Assembly: GCA_958417755.1 (NCBI GenBank)
Contig: CATZDY010000025.1
Span: 1 to 33,290, forward strand
Reading direction: 5' to 3'
DNA from: an uncultured Peptococcaceae bacterium
GTDB taxonomy: Bacteria; Bacillota; Desulfotomaculia; Desulfotomaculales; Desulfocucumaceae
Length of the DNA: 33,290 bases
The position numbers and the translations under genes were made by a program. The first letter of the stretch is position 1. Each line of letters starts with the position of its first letter. This document shows, piece by piece, positions 1 through 7,484 of this stretch. The notes under the pieces were generated by a model. The model had not been told where the DNA came from, searched no databases, and saw only the letters and a list, made by a program, of their open reading frames with translations.

Positions 1-55
1 TGCATAACAAAAAATAAATACAGTTGCTATTTTACAGACTATCAATTTTAAATAG

Positions 56-76
56 GCCGGGCATATGCTCGGCTTT
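56..76 (+). terminator. Short terminator-like hairpin at the left edge
   Basis: A dyad spans 56-73 (GCCGGGCATATGCTCGGC, one G-T wobble) and is followed by TTTAT. It could end transcription of a gene lying left of the window. The U tract is short, so this is a weak call. Nothing recognisable was seen between 77 and 241. Confidence 0.35.
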
Positions 77-241
77 ATCAATTTAACTTATTTTTCAGTA
101 TTTATTGAAGTATCTCGGAGTAACTTATACACTATATTACGACCTAACCATGGATGATGCAATTATTACACTGTATAGCACAATTATTGTGTATATCCGC
201 ACGAATAAAAGTAAAAAAATTTTTTAGGTGCTTTTATTGCT

Positions 242-434
242 TTAGGATTTATTGCGAGGAAATGGAATTGGCTTTTTCTTTTCTAGTAAATACTCAATTG
301 GGTTGAAGCGTCTTGAGCCATATACAAGGCATTGTCTAACGATTTTCCTTCCCTAAAAAGCTTGGTAAATCAAAATAGGCAATGGGATATGTGTCTATAG
401 AGGTGAAGTTTAAAGGTGGCACAAATCTTTCCAA
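242..434 (-). pseudogene. Frameshifted HicB-family antitoxin remnant
   Basis: Read on the minus strand, three consecutive frames together reproduce the HicB layout. The first piece begins at TTG 434 and reads ERFVPPLNFTSI then YPIAYFDLPSF, matching the family's FPDLPG core. The second reads REGKSLDNALYMAQDA, matching the G-SLEEAL--A-EAL helix. The third ends LLEKKKPIPFPRNKS, like the usual PIPxPS tail. At least two indels separate the pieces, so no intact protein can be made. HicB normally neutralises the HicA mRNA interferase and represses its own operon. The identification rests on motif spacing read by eye. Confidence 0.55.
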
Positions 435-570
435 CTTTATAACCAAGCATAACAAAATTGTAATCAAGACAACCATAGAGATAATAGGTAAAAACTCTAT
501 AATATAAGGTTTTCCAGGCCATTTATGTATAAATAGATGCTGAGCAATATGTAGGGAAAATAAGCTCTGT
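435..570 (-). other. Minus-strand open frame upstream of the hicB remnant, possible decayed hicA or other gene
   Basis: The minus frame that leads into the hicB remnant stays open back into the left repeat. It reads SLFSLHIAQHLFIHKW, PGKPYIIEFLP and a hydrophobic run before the hicB start. The segment HLFIH-PGKPYII loosely resembles the H-x-F-x-H and PVVIP part of HicA toxins, which precede hicB. The hydrophobic stretch does not fit HicA. There is no convincing start codon or ribosome binding site. I treat this as debris of uncertain origin. Confidence 0.2.
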
Positions 571-592
571 TTCTGTAGTGATTACTGTAGTA
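571..592 (+). repeat. Left attachment-site repeat (attL-like)
   Basis: The left copy matches 12071-12092 at 20 of 22 positions, differing at 572 and 580. The longest shared core is ATTACTGTAGTA (581-592). Each copy is also a near-dyad centred on AGTAATTACT in the right copy, and contains CTGTAGT twice with a 12-base period. Paired inverted core-binding sites around a short crossover region are usual for tyrosine recombinases. It lies 48 bp upstream of the excisionase-like start codon. Calling it an att site is an inference from position and pairing. Confidence 0.65.
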
Positions 593-597
593 ACAGC

Positions 598-618
598 CTG
601 TACATCATCCATGTACAG
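598..618 (+). promoter_or_regulatory. Perfect 8-bp dyad, probable operator or control hairpin before the AlpA-like gene
   Basis: CTGTACAT (598-605), a 5-base spacer and ATGTACAG (611-618) form a perfect inverted repeat. It lies between the left att repeat and the ribosome binding site of the AlpA-like gene, where a repressor operator is expected. Protein binding is inferred from position only. No strong -35/-10 pair could be fixed around it. Confidence 0.45.
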
Positions 619-639
619 CTTATCTATTTGGAGGTAAAA

Positions 640-849
640 ATGAAAGCACAGTACAATCTTGAAGAACTGAGACACAGGAAATTGTTAATGAAACCAGAGG
701 CAGCTTTTTATATAGGCATTAGCTTAACCACATTGGAAAAAATCATAAAAACAAACCCTGGTTTTCCTGTATTAACTAGAATTGGCATAGGCCGAGGGCG
801 TGTTTTTGTAAATAGAGAGAAATTGGATGAATGGATAGACAGCCAATAA
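640..849 (+). CDS. AlpA/excisionase-like helix-turn-helix DNA-binding protein
   Basis: A 69-residue protein whose core EAAFYIGISLTTLEKIIKT followed by GRVFVNREKLDEWI matches the MerR-like winged helix of excisionases and AlpA regulators: helix-turn-helix, then a wing ending in a KLDEWI helix. The start is ATG 640, five bases after GGAGG (630-634). The in-frame TTG at 628 would place that site inside the gene, so I reject it. In phages and satellites such proteins direct excision and often activate early genes. It is the first gene after the left att repeat and is followed 26 bp later by the replication gene, so the two probably form one operon. Whether it acts as Xis, activator or both cannot be told from sequence. 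Confidence 0.75.
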   Translation: MKAQYNLEELRHRKLLMKPEAAFYIGISLTTLEKIIKTNPGFPVLTRIGIGRGRVFVNREKLDEWIDSQ

Positions 850-875
850 AGAAAATGAAAGAAAGGGGATAAGAT

Positions 876-3248
876 ATGAACTTTGAGAATATCCCCACCA
901 AAATGCAACAATATTCCCGTTGGATAGTATGGAAGCTCGAAAATAGGAACGGCAAAAAGCCTACCAAAACTCCCTATTGCATTCACGGTGGTTTTGCAAA
1001 GGTGAATGACCCTAGTACATGGGCAACCTTTGAGGAAGCGGTACAGGTCTACCAAAGCGGAACATACAATGGAATTGGCTTTGTGTTTACCGATACACCG
1101 TTCGTTGGTGTGGATATAGATGGATGCATAGACCCATGCACTGGCAAAATTGCGCCGGAGGCTATAAACGTGCTGCAAGTCTTGAACAGTTATACCGAGA
1201 TATCGCAGAGCGGGAAAGGCTTTCATATTATCTTGGAGGGGCGTCTACCAGAAGGGCGGCGCAGGACAGAACCCTTTGAAATGTACGGCGCTGGTTCGCC
1301 AAGATACTTTGCCATGACAGGCCAGTTATGGGGAAATAAGCAAAACATAAGAGCTGACCAGAAGGCCATTGACATGATACACCGCCAGTATATTGCAGCA
1401 CCCACCAACGAGCTACAGCAAGCCATCAAAGGCTTACCCCTTGACCTATCTGACCAAGAGGTAATAGAGCGGGCCAAAACTGCTCAAAATGGCAGCCTAT
1501 TCACCAGTTTGTGGAATGGGGACATATCAGCCTATGGTGATGACCACAGCCGCGCGGATTTGGCATTATGCAATATCCTTGCCTTTTGGTGCCAGAAAGA
1601 CCACAGCATGATTGATCGGCTTTTCAGACAGTCCGGCCTAATGCGCTCGAAGTGGGATGAAATAAGAGGGCAGAAGACTTACGGTAATATCACAATTGAG
1701 GAAGCAATAGCAGATTGCCGGGAGGTTTATAATTCCCAGCATGGCTGCATAACACAACAGGATTTAGGGCCAGTCCTAGGGTCTATAGAACAATGGGAAC
1801 CGCCTATCCCATTTGAAAGCATGAATACTCCTAATTTTCCCACTGAGAGCCTACCTGTTTCAGTTGCTGCCTTTGTGAAAGCACTGGCAGAAAGTACACA
1901 GACCCCGGATGAAATGGCAGCAGTCTTGTCATTGGGTATATTGGCCACAGCCTTTCAAGCACGGTATGAGGTGGAGATTACTCCGGATTGGAAAGAGCCG
2001 CTTTGTCTATACCCTGTAGCCATAGCGCCACCTGGAGAACGCAAAAGTGCGGTTATATCAGCCCTGTCCGGTCCTGTTTATGACTATGAAGCCATGCGCC
2101 GGGAATTTGAAGCTGTGGAGATAGCGCAAAACCAAACCGAGCGCGCACTATTGGAAAAGGCTTTACAAAACATGCAGAGTCAAGCGACCAAGAAAAAAGG
2201 TAATTTTGATGCTTGCCGGGAGGAAGCCCTTGCCCTGTCTGCCCAATTGGCAGAGTTTGAAGAGAAACACCCCTTTCGGTTAATGGTGGACGATGCAACC
2301 CCAGAAAAGTTAGTAGATATCATGGACACACAAGGAGGCTGCATAACGGTTGCCAGTGCTGAAGGAGGCGTATTCGACGCTTTAGTGGGCCGGTACGACA
2401 AGGGTGCAAACTTTGATGTATATCTAAAAGGACACGCTGGCGACCCGATAACAGTTGACCGAATAGGCCGGAAGTCTAACCACATAAAGCGCCCGCGCCT
2501 GACTATGATACTTACCATACAGCCTGAGGTTTTAAGCGGCCTTATGGAAAACGTTACTTTCAGAGGACGGGGCCTTTGTGGACGTTTCCTGTACGCTATG
2601 TGTAAATCAAAGGTAGGGAACAGGGAAATTGACCCTAAGCCCATACCGTCACAGGTAAAAGAGAATTACCGCCAGTTTGTGCAGCGTATTCTTTCCGGGC
2701 AGGACAGCGGCATCATTTATTTAAGCGCAGAGGCCCACAGGATACGGCTTGATTATGCGGCCTATGTCGAAAGACGGTTAGGTGGTAAATGGGAGCATAT
2801 GAGAGATTGGGGCGGTAAATTGGTAGGCGCTACTATGCGTATCGCTGCGCTGATACACGCCGCAGAGGTACAAGGCAGCCCTACGAAAACGCCGATAAGC
2901 CCCGAAGTTATGGCGGCAGCGGTAAAGATTGCGGAATTTTTGGGCGCTCATGCTATGGCAGCGTATCAAATCATGGGCGCGGACGAGAGCCAAGAGGATG
3001 CGCGGTATTTGTGGAAAAGGATTGAAAGCACTGGGCAGGATGAAATATCAAAACGGGATTTGTTCCAACTGTGCAAAGGCAAATTTAAGAAGGTTGACGC
3101 TATGGAACCAGCGCTAAAAAACCTTGTGGAAATGGGCTATATCCGGGAGGCCGGGCAGGATACTGGGGAGAGAGGGCGACCAAGTATAAAGCTGCTTGTC
3201 AATCCGGTTTCAAAAATATCAAAAGTATCAAAAATCAGTGGTGCTTAA
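876..3248 (+). CDS. Primase-polymerase / DUF3987 replication protein
   Basis: A 790-residue protein. Residues 1-170 look like a prim-pol (archaeo-eukaryotic primase) domain: FVGVDIDGCID supplies the D80-x-D82 metal pair and SGKGFH (112-117) the S-x-x-x-x-H nucleotide motif. Residues about 330-700 match DUF3987, with the P-loop-like AIAPPGERKSAV near residues 384-395. The C terminus carries a winged-helix-like region (DEISKRDLFQLCKGKF). Such proteins prime and unwind the element's own origin and are typical of satellites and small integrative elements. The start ATG 876 follows AAAGGGGATAAG. The gene ends with a repetitive KISKVSKISGA tail encoded by near-identical AAAATATC units. Confidence 0.8.
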   Translation: MNFENIPTKMQQYSRWIVWKLENRNGKKPTKTPYCIHGGFAKVNDPSTWATFEEAVQVYQSGTYNGIGFVFTDTPFVGVDIDGCIDPCTGKIAPEAINVLQVLNSYTEISQSGKGFHIILEGRLPEGRRRTEPFEMYGAGSPRYFAMTGQLWGNKQNIRADQKAIDMIHRQYIAAPTNELQQAIKGLPLDLSDQEVIERAKTAQNGSLFTSLWNGDISAYGDDHSRADLALCNILAFWCQKDHSMIDRLFRQSGLMRSKWDEIRGQKTYGNITIEEAIADCREVYNSQHGCITQQDLGPVLGSIEQWEPPIPFESMNTPNFPTESLPVSVAAFVKALAESTQTPDEMAAVLSLGILATAFQARYEVEITPDWKEPLCLYPVAIAPPGERKSAVISALSGPVYDYEAMRREFEAVEIAQNQTERALLEKALQNMQSQATKKKGNFDACREEALALSAQLAEFEEKHPFRLMVDDATPEKLVDIMDTQGGCITVASAEGGVFDALVGRYDKGANFDVYLKGHAGDPITVDRIGRKSNHIKRPRLTMILTIQPEVLSGLMENVTFRGRGLCGRFLYAMCKSKVGNREIDPKPIPSQVKENYRQFVQRILSGQDSGIIYLSAEAHRIRLDYAAYVERRLGGKWEHMRDWGGKLVGATMRIAALIHAAEVQGSPTKTPISPEVMAAAVKIAEFLGAHAMAAYQIMGADESQEDARYLWKRIESTGQDEISKRDLFQLCKGKFKKVDAMEPALKNLVEMGYIREAGQDTGERGRPSIKLLVNPVSKISKVSKISGA

Positions 3249-3275
3249 TATTGAGGATTTTGAGAATATTGAGAC

Positions 3276-3311
3276 AAGGCAATGGCATGAAAAATATGCC
3301 GTTGCTTTTTT
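3276..3311 (+). terminator. Rho-independent terminator between replication and head genes
   Basis: GCAATGGCAT (3279-3288) pairs with ATGCCGTTGC (3296-3305), with one G-T wobble and a 7-base loop. Flanking AAG/TTT pairs lengthen the stem and TTTTTT (3306-3311) follows. It lies 28 bp after the replication gene and 75 bp before the portal gene. The head module therefore needs its own promoter or antitermination. I found no strong promoter in the remaining 75 bp. Confidence 0.7.
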
Positions 3312-3385
3312 ATACAAAATGGCTGGTTAAGTTATTGGGGTGACGTAGGCAAGATTGCGAGATTTTACAAGAATGGCGGGATTAA

Positions 3386-4594
3386 ATGAATATTATACAA
3401 CGCATTTTGGGCAGTAAGAATAAGGCCCCAGTGCAAGTGAAGCGGGCTGAAATATTAAGCGGTGGCGCGGCGGTGTTCACTCCGTGGAGCGGTGATGCAT
3501 ATAGCAATGATATTTATCGCGCTGCGGTTGACGCTATCGCCCGAAATGCCGCCAAGCTGAAAGGGGCGCACGTTATCCGGCAACAGGAGTATATAGCACC
3601 ACAATATAACGGGAAGCTGGCTCGTATATTACAGACAGAGCCAAATCCCTATATGAGCGCCTTTGATATGCTTTATAAGCTGGTAACGCATTATTACCTG
3701 TATAACAATGCCTTTGCTTATTTGCAAAAGGACAAGCGGGGCGAGGTGTTAGGAATCTTCCCAATCCAGGCTTCTACTGTGGAGTTTTTGGCAGACCCGG
3801 CAGGGGCATTATACTGTAGGTTTCTATTTCAGAGCGGGTGTGAGGTGGTTTTACTGTATAGTGATATTATCCACCTACGACGCAATTTCAATCATAACGA
3901 CTTGCTAGGCGAACCCAATACCGCGCTCATGCCAGCGCTGGAATTGGCCCATACCCAGAATGAGGGTATCAGCAATTCCATCAAGAGTGGGGCCACCATT
4001 CGAGGAATTTTGAAGTTTACCCAGATTATGGCCCCGGAGAAGCTGAAGGAAGAAAAGAACAGGTTCATCGCAGACTATTTGAGTATTGCCAATGAGGGCG
4101 GTGTTGTGGCTACTGACCAGAAAACAGAGTATGTACCCATTAACACCAATCCAGTGACAATAGATGATAAACAGATTGACGCAATTAAGGCCAAGATTTA
4201 CGACTATCTAGGTGTTTCTGAAAGCATAGTGAACAGCAGTTATACAGAGGATATATGGGCAGCGTTTTATGAAAGCACCATTGAACCCATTGCTGTTCAG
4301 CTATCCCTTGAATTTACCCGTAAAATTTTCACAGACCGGGAACAAGCTTTTGGTAATTCAATCTTGTTTGAGAGTGGGCGGTTACAGTTTAGCAGCAACA
4401 AGACCAAAATAGAGCTTATCGCGCAGCTCATGCCCTATGGCTTGCTTACTGTTAATCAAGCACTAGAAATTTTGAACCTTCCAGCGGTTGAAGACGGTGA
4501 CAAGCGGCTACAGACCCTTAACGTCATAGACGCAGCCAGCGCGAAGAATTACCAGCTTGACCGAGCCTGGAAGAAAGAGGCACAAAGGAGTTGA
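3386..4594 (+). CDS. Phage portal protein (HK97 type)
   Basis: A 402-residue portal of the Phage_portal/HK97 family. It forms the dodecameric ring at one capsid vertex through which DNA is pumped and to which the neck attaches. Family features seen are VDAIARNAAKLKGAHV near residues 45-60, LLYSDIIHLRRNFNHNDLLGE in mid-protein and the LSLEFTRKIFTDRE segment before the C-terminal domain. The length is normal for the family. The start ATG 3386 has only a weak GGCGGG site five bases upstream. The protease starts 6 bp downstream, giving the classic portal-protease-capsid order. Confidence 0.9.
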   Translation: MNIIQRILGSKNKAPVQVKRAEILSGGAAVFTPWSGDAYSNDIYRAAVDAIARNAAKLKGAHVIRQQEYIAPQYNGKLARILQTEPNPYMSAFDMLYKLVTHYYLYNNAFAYLQKDKRGEVLGIFPIQASTVEFLADPAGALYCRFLFQSGCEVVLLYSDIIHLRRNFNHNDLLGEPNTALMPALELAHTQNEGISNSIKSGATIRGILKFTQIMAPEKLKEEKNRFIADYLSIANEGGVVATDQKTEYVPINTNPVTIDDKQIDAIKAKIYDYLGVSESIVNSSYTEDIWAAFYESTIEPIAVQLSLEFTRKIFTDREQAFGNSILFESGRLQFSSNKTKIELIAQLMPYGLLTVNQALEILNLPAVEDGDKRLQTLNVIDAASAKNYQLDRAWKKEAQRS

Positions 4595-4600
4595 CAGGGC

Positions 4601-5170
4601 ATGAAGGAGATTAGAGTTTGCGAGATAAGAGCAGAAGCCCCGGCAGGGGCGGGAGGCCTTATCATAGAGGGTATGCCTATTGTTTATGGCCAGCCAACAG
4701 CGATAAACGACCCGGCAGGGCGGTATACCGAAATTGTTAAGCGTGGAGCGTTGGACGGCGCGGACTTAACGGATGCGCGATTGCTTTACAATCATGATTT
4801 GAACAAAGTGCCTTTAGCGAGAACACCCAAAACTATGCAATTCATTCTTGAACCGGCAGGGCTGAAAATGATTGCGCAGTTGCCAGATACTGAGGAAGCC
4901 CGTAGTGTACATACGGCAGTATTACGGGGCGACCTTTCTGGCATGAGCTTTGCGTTTAAGGTGTCACCAGGCGGGGACAGATACGACCGTAAGACCCGCA
5001 CACGGGAAATCTTGAAGATTGAAAAAATCTATGAGGTTAGCATTGTACCATTCCCCGCATATCCACAAACCAGCGTCGAGGCGCGGGCAGCAATGCAGAG
5101 CCTTGACAGCGATGAAAGAACGCGGGCTATTATTGCCTGTAATAAAATTTTGATAAAAGAGGTGTTTTAA
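4601..5170 (+). CDS. Prohead maturation protease (HK97, peptidase U35/S78)
   Basis: A 189-residue HK97-type prohead protease. The expected catalytic pair is visible: His65 in LLYNHDLNKVPLAR and Ser113 in GDLSGMSFAFKV. This serine protease acts inside the procapsid, removing the N-terminal delta domain of the capsid protein and then itself. ATG 4601 lies close behind the portal stop, with AAAGGAG upstream, and the gene ends 1 bp before the capsid start. Only about 30 residues follow the conserved IYEVSIVPFPAYPQT block, as in other short members. Confidence 0.9.
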   Translation: MKEIRVCEIRAEAPAGAGGLIIEGMPIVYGQPTAINDPAGRYTEIVKRGALDGADLTDARLLYNHDLNKVPLARTPKTMQFILEPAGLKMIAQLPDTEEARSVHTAVLRGDLSGMSFAFKVSPGGDRYDRKTRTREILKIEKIYEVSIVPFPAYPQTSVEARAAMQSLDSDERTRAIIACNKILIKEVF

Positions 5171-5171
5171 T

Positions 5172-6425
5172 ATGAAATTCAATAACGTACAAGACGCTTT
5201 TAATCACTACCGCATGGCCAGTCTTGAGGAAATCGAGCGCAGAGCCGCTGAGATTAAGGGAACCATTGAAACAGATCCCCAGGCTGATATTGTGGCGCTC
5301 AACATTGAGATTACCGGTTTGCAGCAGGCCAAGGAGAACGCCAAGCAGAAGAAGGAGCAGCCGGACCAGCAGGAACCGCAGGGAAAGCCGGAACAACGCG
5401 GGGTCTTTAACCCCATTACTGGCATGAGCTTTGGGACACAGGCCAGCTATGAATCTACCACTGGGGACGTATTCGCCAGCCAGGAGTACCGCAGCGCTTT
5501 CTTTAAGTCTCTTTTGGGCCAGCAGCTTACCCCTATGGAGAACGCGGCCTATAAGCGGGCTATGGCAGAGCAGCGGGCGGCAGATTTTAGCACTGTCACT
5601 AATACAGCGGCGGTTCTCCCTACTGCAACGCTTAACGAGGTTATCAGCAAGGCCCGGACCATGGGTGGCTTGCTCTCTGTGTGCCGGGGCTTTAACATGC
5701 CCTCCAAGATTACCGTACCTGTGGGAACCCCGTCCAGCAAGGCGGCATGGCATACCGAGGGTGCGGCGGTTGACAGTGAGAAACCCAACATTGCCAGCGT
5801 TTCCTTTAATGGTTATGAAATCCTGAAAGTGTTCTCCATCAGCGCGGCGGCACAGAAAATGAGTATTGCTGCTTTTGAGGCGTACATTGTGGACGAGCTT
5901 ACGAATTGCGTCATGGCCTGCATTGCTGATGCTCTAGTAAACGGCACTGGTACCAATCAGGGTACCGGCATTTTAGACGGTATCACTTGGGATGCTACCA
6001 ACAGCCTGACCTTCAGCAAAACGGCAGGGTTGACCTATGCTGATGTTACGAAGACTGTGGCGCTCCTGAAGCGTGGCTATGCAGCGGGCGCTGCATGGGC
6101 AATGAACAATGCAACTCTGTTCAATCTGTTCTATGGCCTTGTGGATGGCAATAAGCGACCTATTTTTATTAATGACCCCAAGGAGGAAAGCATTGGTAAG
6201 GTTCTGGGATTCCCTGTTGTTGTAGATGATAACCTGACAGACGAGGTTATTTTGTTCGGCAATTTCCAGTACATGGGCTATAACATTGCGGAAGGTATTG
6301 CAGTGGAGGTATCGAGGGAGAGCAGCTTTAAGAGTGGCCTTATTGATTACCGGGCCATGGCCATTGCGGACTGTAAGCCCATTGCGTCCGAGGCCTTTGT
6401 AAAGCTGACGCGGGCGACGGCATAA
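5172..6425 (+). CDS. Major capsid protein (HK97 fold)
   Basis: A 417-residue HK97-family capsid protein. Residues 1-90 form a charged coiled-coil delta/scaffold domain rich in E, Q and K (EEIERRAAEIKGTIET and QQAKENAKQKKEQ), expected to be cut off by the upstream protease. The fold domain follows, with TVTNTAAVLPTATLNEVISK, VPVGTPSSKAAWHTEGAAV and C-terminal FGNFQYMGYNIAEGIAVEV typical of this family. It makes the icosahedral shell. Capsid-forming satellites often assemble smaller shells than their helpers. Shell size cannot be read from the sequence. Confidence 0.92.
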   Translation: MKFNNVQDAFNHYRMASLEEIERRAAEIKGTIETDPQADIVALNIEITGLQQAKENAKQKKEQPDQQEPQGKPEQRGVFNPITGMSFGTQASYESTTGDVFASQEYRSAFFKSLLGQQLTPMENAAYKRAMAEQRAADFSTVTNTAAVLPTATLNEVISKARTMGGLLSVCRGFNMPSKITVPVGTPSSKAAWHTEGAAVDSEKPNIASVSFNGYEILKVFSISAAAQKMSIAAFEAYIVDELTNCVMACIADALVNGTGTNQGTGILDGITWDATNSLTFSKTAGLTYADVTKTVALLKRGYAAGAAWAMNNATLFNLFYGLVDGNKRPIFINDPKEESIGKVLGFPVVVDDNLTDEVILFGNFQYMGYNIAEGIAVEVSRESSFKSGLIDYRAMAIADCKPIASEAFVKLTRATA

Positions 6426-6437
6426 GGGGGCGGCTAT

Positions 6438-6707
6438 ATGCTGACCCTAGATAAGGCGCGGGAGTGGCTACGGATTGACGGGCCAGATAATGACGCGGTT
6501 ATATACGGCCTGCTTGCAGCCATCCCCGGCTACATTGAAGTATCTACAGGCATGACTGCAGAGCAGCAGGACACGGAACCTTTGGCAGAAGCTGCCAGCA
6601 AGTTTATTGTGCAGCTGTGGTACAACGCGGAGCAGAGCGACAATGAGAAGCTACAACGAACCATTGATGGACTGCTAAAGGCGCTAACGATTAAGGTGAG
6701 GGGATAA
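6438..6707 (+). CDS. Head-tail connector protein (HK97 gp6-like)
   Basis: An 89-residue, mostly helical protein beginning MLTLDKAREWLRIDGPDNDAV, the usual opening of gp6/YqbG-type DNA-packaging connectors, followed by LAEAASKFIVQLWY. These proteins add a ring under the portal. The start ATG 6438 follows AAGGGGGCGG. It lies 12 bp after the capsid gene and 2 bp before the HNH gene, so translation is probably coupled. Confidence 0.75.
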   Translation: MLTLDKAREWLRIDGPDNDAVIYGLLAAIPGYIEVSTGMTAEQQDTEPLAEAASKFIVQLWYNAEQSDNEKLQRTIDGLLKALTIKVRG

Positions 6708-6709
6708 CT

Positions 6710-7000
6710 ATGGCGCAGGACTATGCGAAAGGCTTTTACAATAGCAAGGCATGGAGAAAAACGCAGGTGGCATATATGGCGAGCCAATACTATGTATGCG
6801 AAAGATGTGGAGGTGTGGCACGCATAGTCCACCATAGAACCTATATTACGCCGCAAAATATCAGCGACCCAAGCATAACAATTGACTGGACGAATCTAGA
6901 AGCTCTCTGCATGGATTGTCACAACGCTGAGCATTTAGGCGGCGCGACTTGTGCAGAGGGCTTGCGGTTTGACCATAACGGAAATTTGGTGAAAGCATGA
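6710..7000 (+). CDS. HNH endonuclease of the packaging module
   Basis: A 96-residue HNH protein. Zinc-binding Cys30/Cys33 (CERCGG) and Cys67/Cys70 (CMDC) flank the nuclease core His41-His42, Asn62 (DWTNLEALC) and His71. In HK97-like cos phages and capsid-forming satellites an HNH gene next to terS works with terminase in cutting DNA for packaging. Its place directly before terS here fits that role. The length is typical. A self-splicing or homing function is unlikely because no intron or inserted gene is visible. Confidence 0.88.
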   Translation: MAQDYAKGFYNSKAWRKTQVAYMASQYYVCERCGGVARIVHHRTYITPQNISDPSITIDWTNLEALCMDCHNAEHLGGATCAEGLRFDHNGNLVKA

Positions 7001-7072
7001 TGAATTAACAGAAGAGTCCCCCCGCTTTGCTGTTTTGAAAGTGAGGACGCCAAACCGTCGGGGTACTTCTTT

Positions 7073-7092
7073 AAACCCCTCTAAGGGGTTTT
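7073..7092 (+). terminator. Hairpin with short T tract between HNH and small terminase genes
   Basis: AAACCCC (7073-7079) pairs with GGGGTTT (7085-7091) around a 5-base loop, followed by a TTTTG run. It may attenuate transcription into the terminase genes or mark part of a packaging site. The stem has only 7 bp, so it is probably not a complete stop. Confidence 0.4.
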
Positions 7093-7136
7093 GTATAAGG
7101 GGTGGCTGGACAATGTGGCAGAAAGGAGATTTTAAA

Positions 7137-7481
7137 TTGAAGAAGGAGGAACATAAAGACTTTTCCATCGACATGCGAAAGCTAAAGACCATCATCATGC
7201 AGATATCGTCAGACCGGCGGGCTATCGCAGAAGAGTTGGCTAAAGAAATCATGTTCATGGCAGCGACACTGGAAGAATTGCGCCAGAATGTACAGGAAAA
7301 CGGTGCAGTTGACCTGTTCAAGCAAGGGAGCCAAGAGTTTATGAGGGAAAGCCCTGCTTTAAAAGCATACAACACCACCATACAGCGGTATAGTCTGCTA
7401 TACAAGCAGATTGTGGACATGTTACCAAAGCCCACAGAAGACGTAGGCGGCAAGCTGTGCGACTTTTTGGAGCAGGGATAA
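7137..7481 (+). CDS. Small terminase subunit (P27-like TerS)
   Basis: A 114-residue protein in the TerS position. It is helical and charged, with ISSDRRAIAEELAKEIMFMAATLEEL and the conserved C-terminal RESPALKAYNTTIQRYSLLYKQIVDML block of P27-family small terminases. TerS recognises the packaging site and loads TerL. I favour TTG 7137, eight bases after AAAGGAG (7122-7128). An in-frame ATG at 7113 with GGGGTGG upstream is the alternative and would add 8 residues. It ends 3 bp before terL. Its DNA specificity decides which genome, satellite or phage, is packaged. Confidence 0.78.
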   Translation: MKKEEHKDFSIDMRKLKTIIMQISSDRRAIAEELAKEIMFMAATLEELRQNVQENGAVDLFKQGSQEFMRESPALKAYNTTIQRYSLLYKQIVDMLPKPTEDVGGKLCDFLEQG

Positions 7482-7484
7482 GGC

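Noticed and set aside
435..570. C-terminal membrane segment of an acyltransferase on the minus strand
   Set aside because: The hydrophobic run and a SLFSLHIAQH motif suggested it, but the same frame leads straight into a hicB-like start and no further acyltransferase sequence is found across the junction.
7035..7136. N-terminal extension of the small terminase back to TTG 7035
   Set aside because: It would cross the CCCC/GGGG hairpin; a good AAAGGAG site sits just before TTG 7137 and conserved family sequence starts after it.
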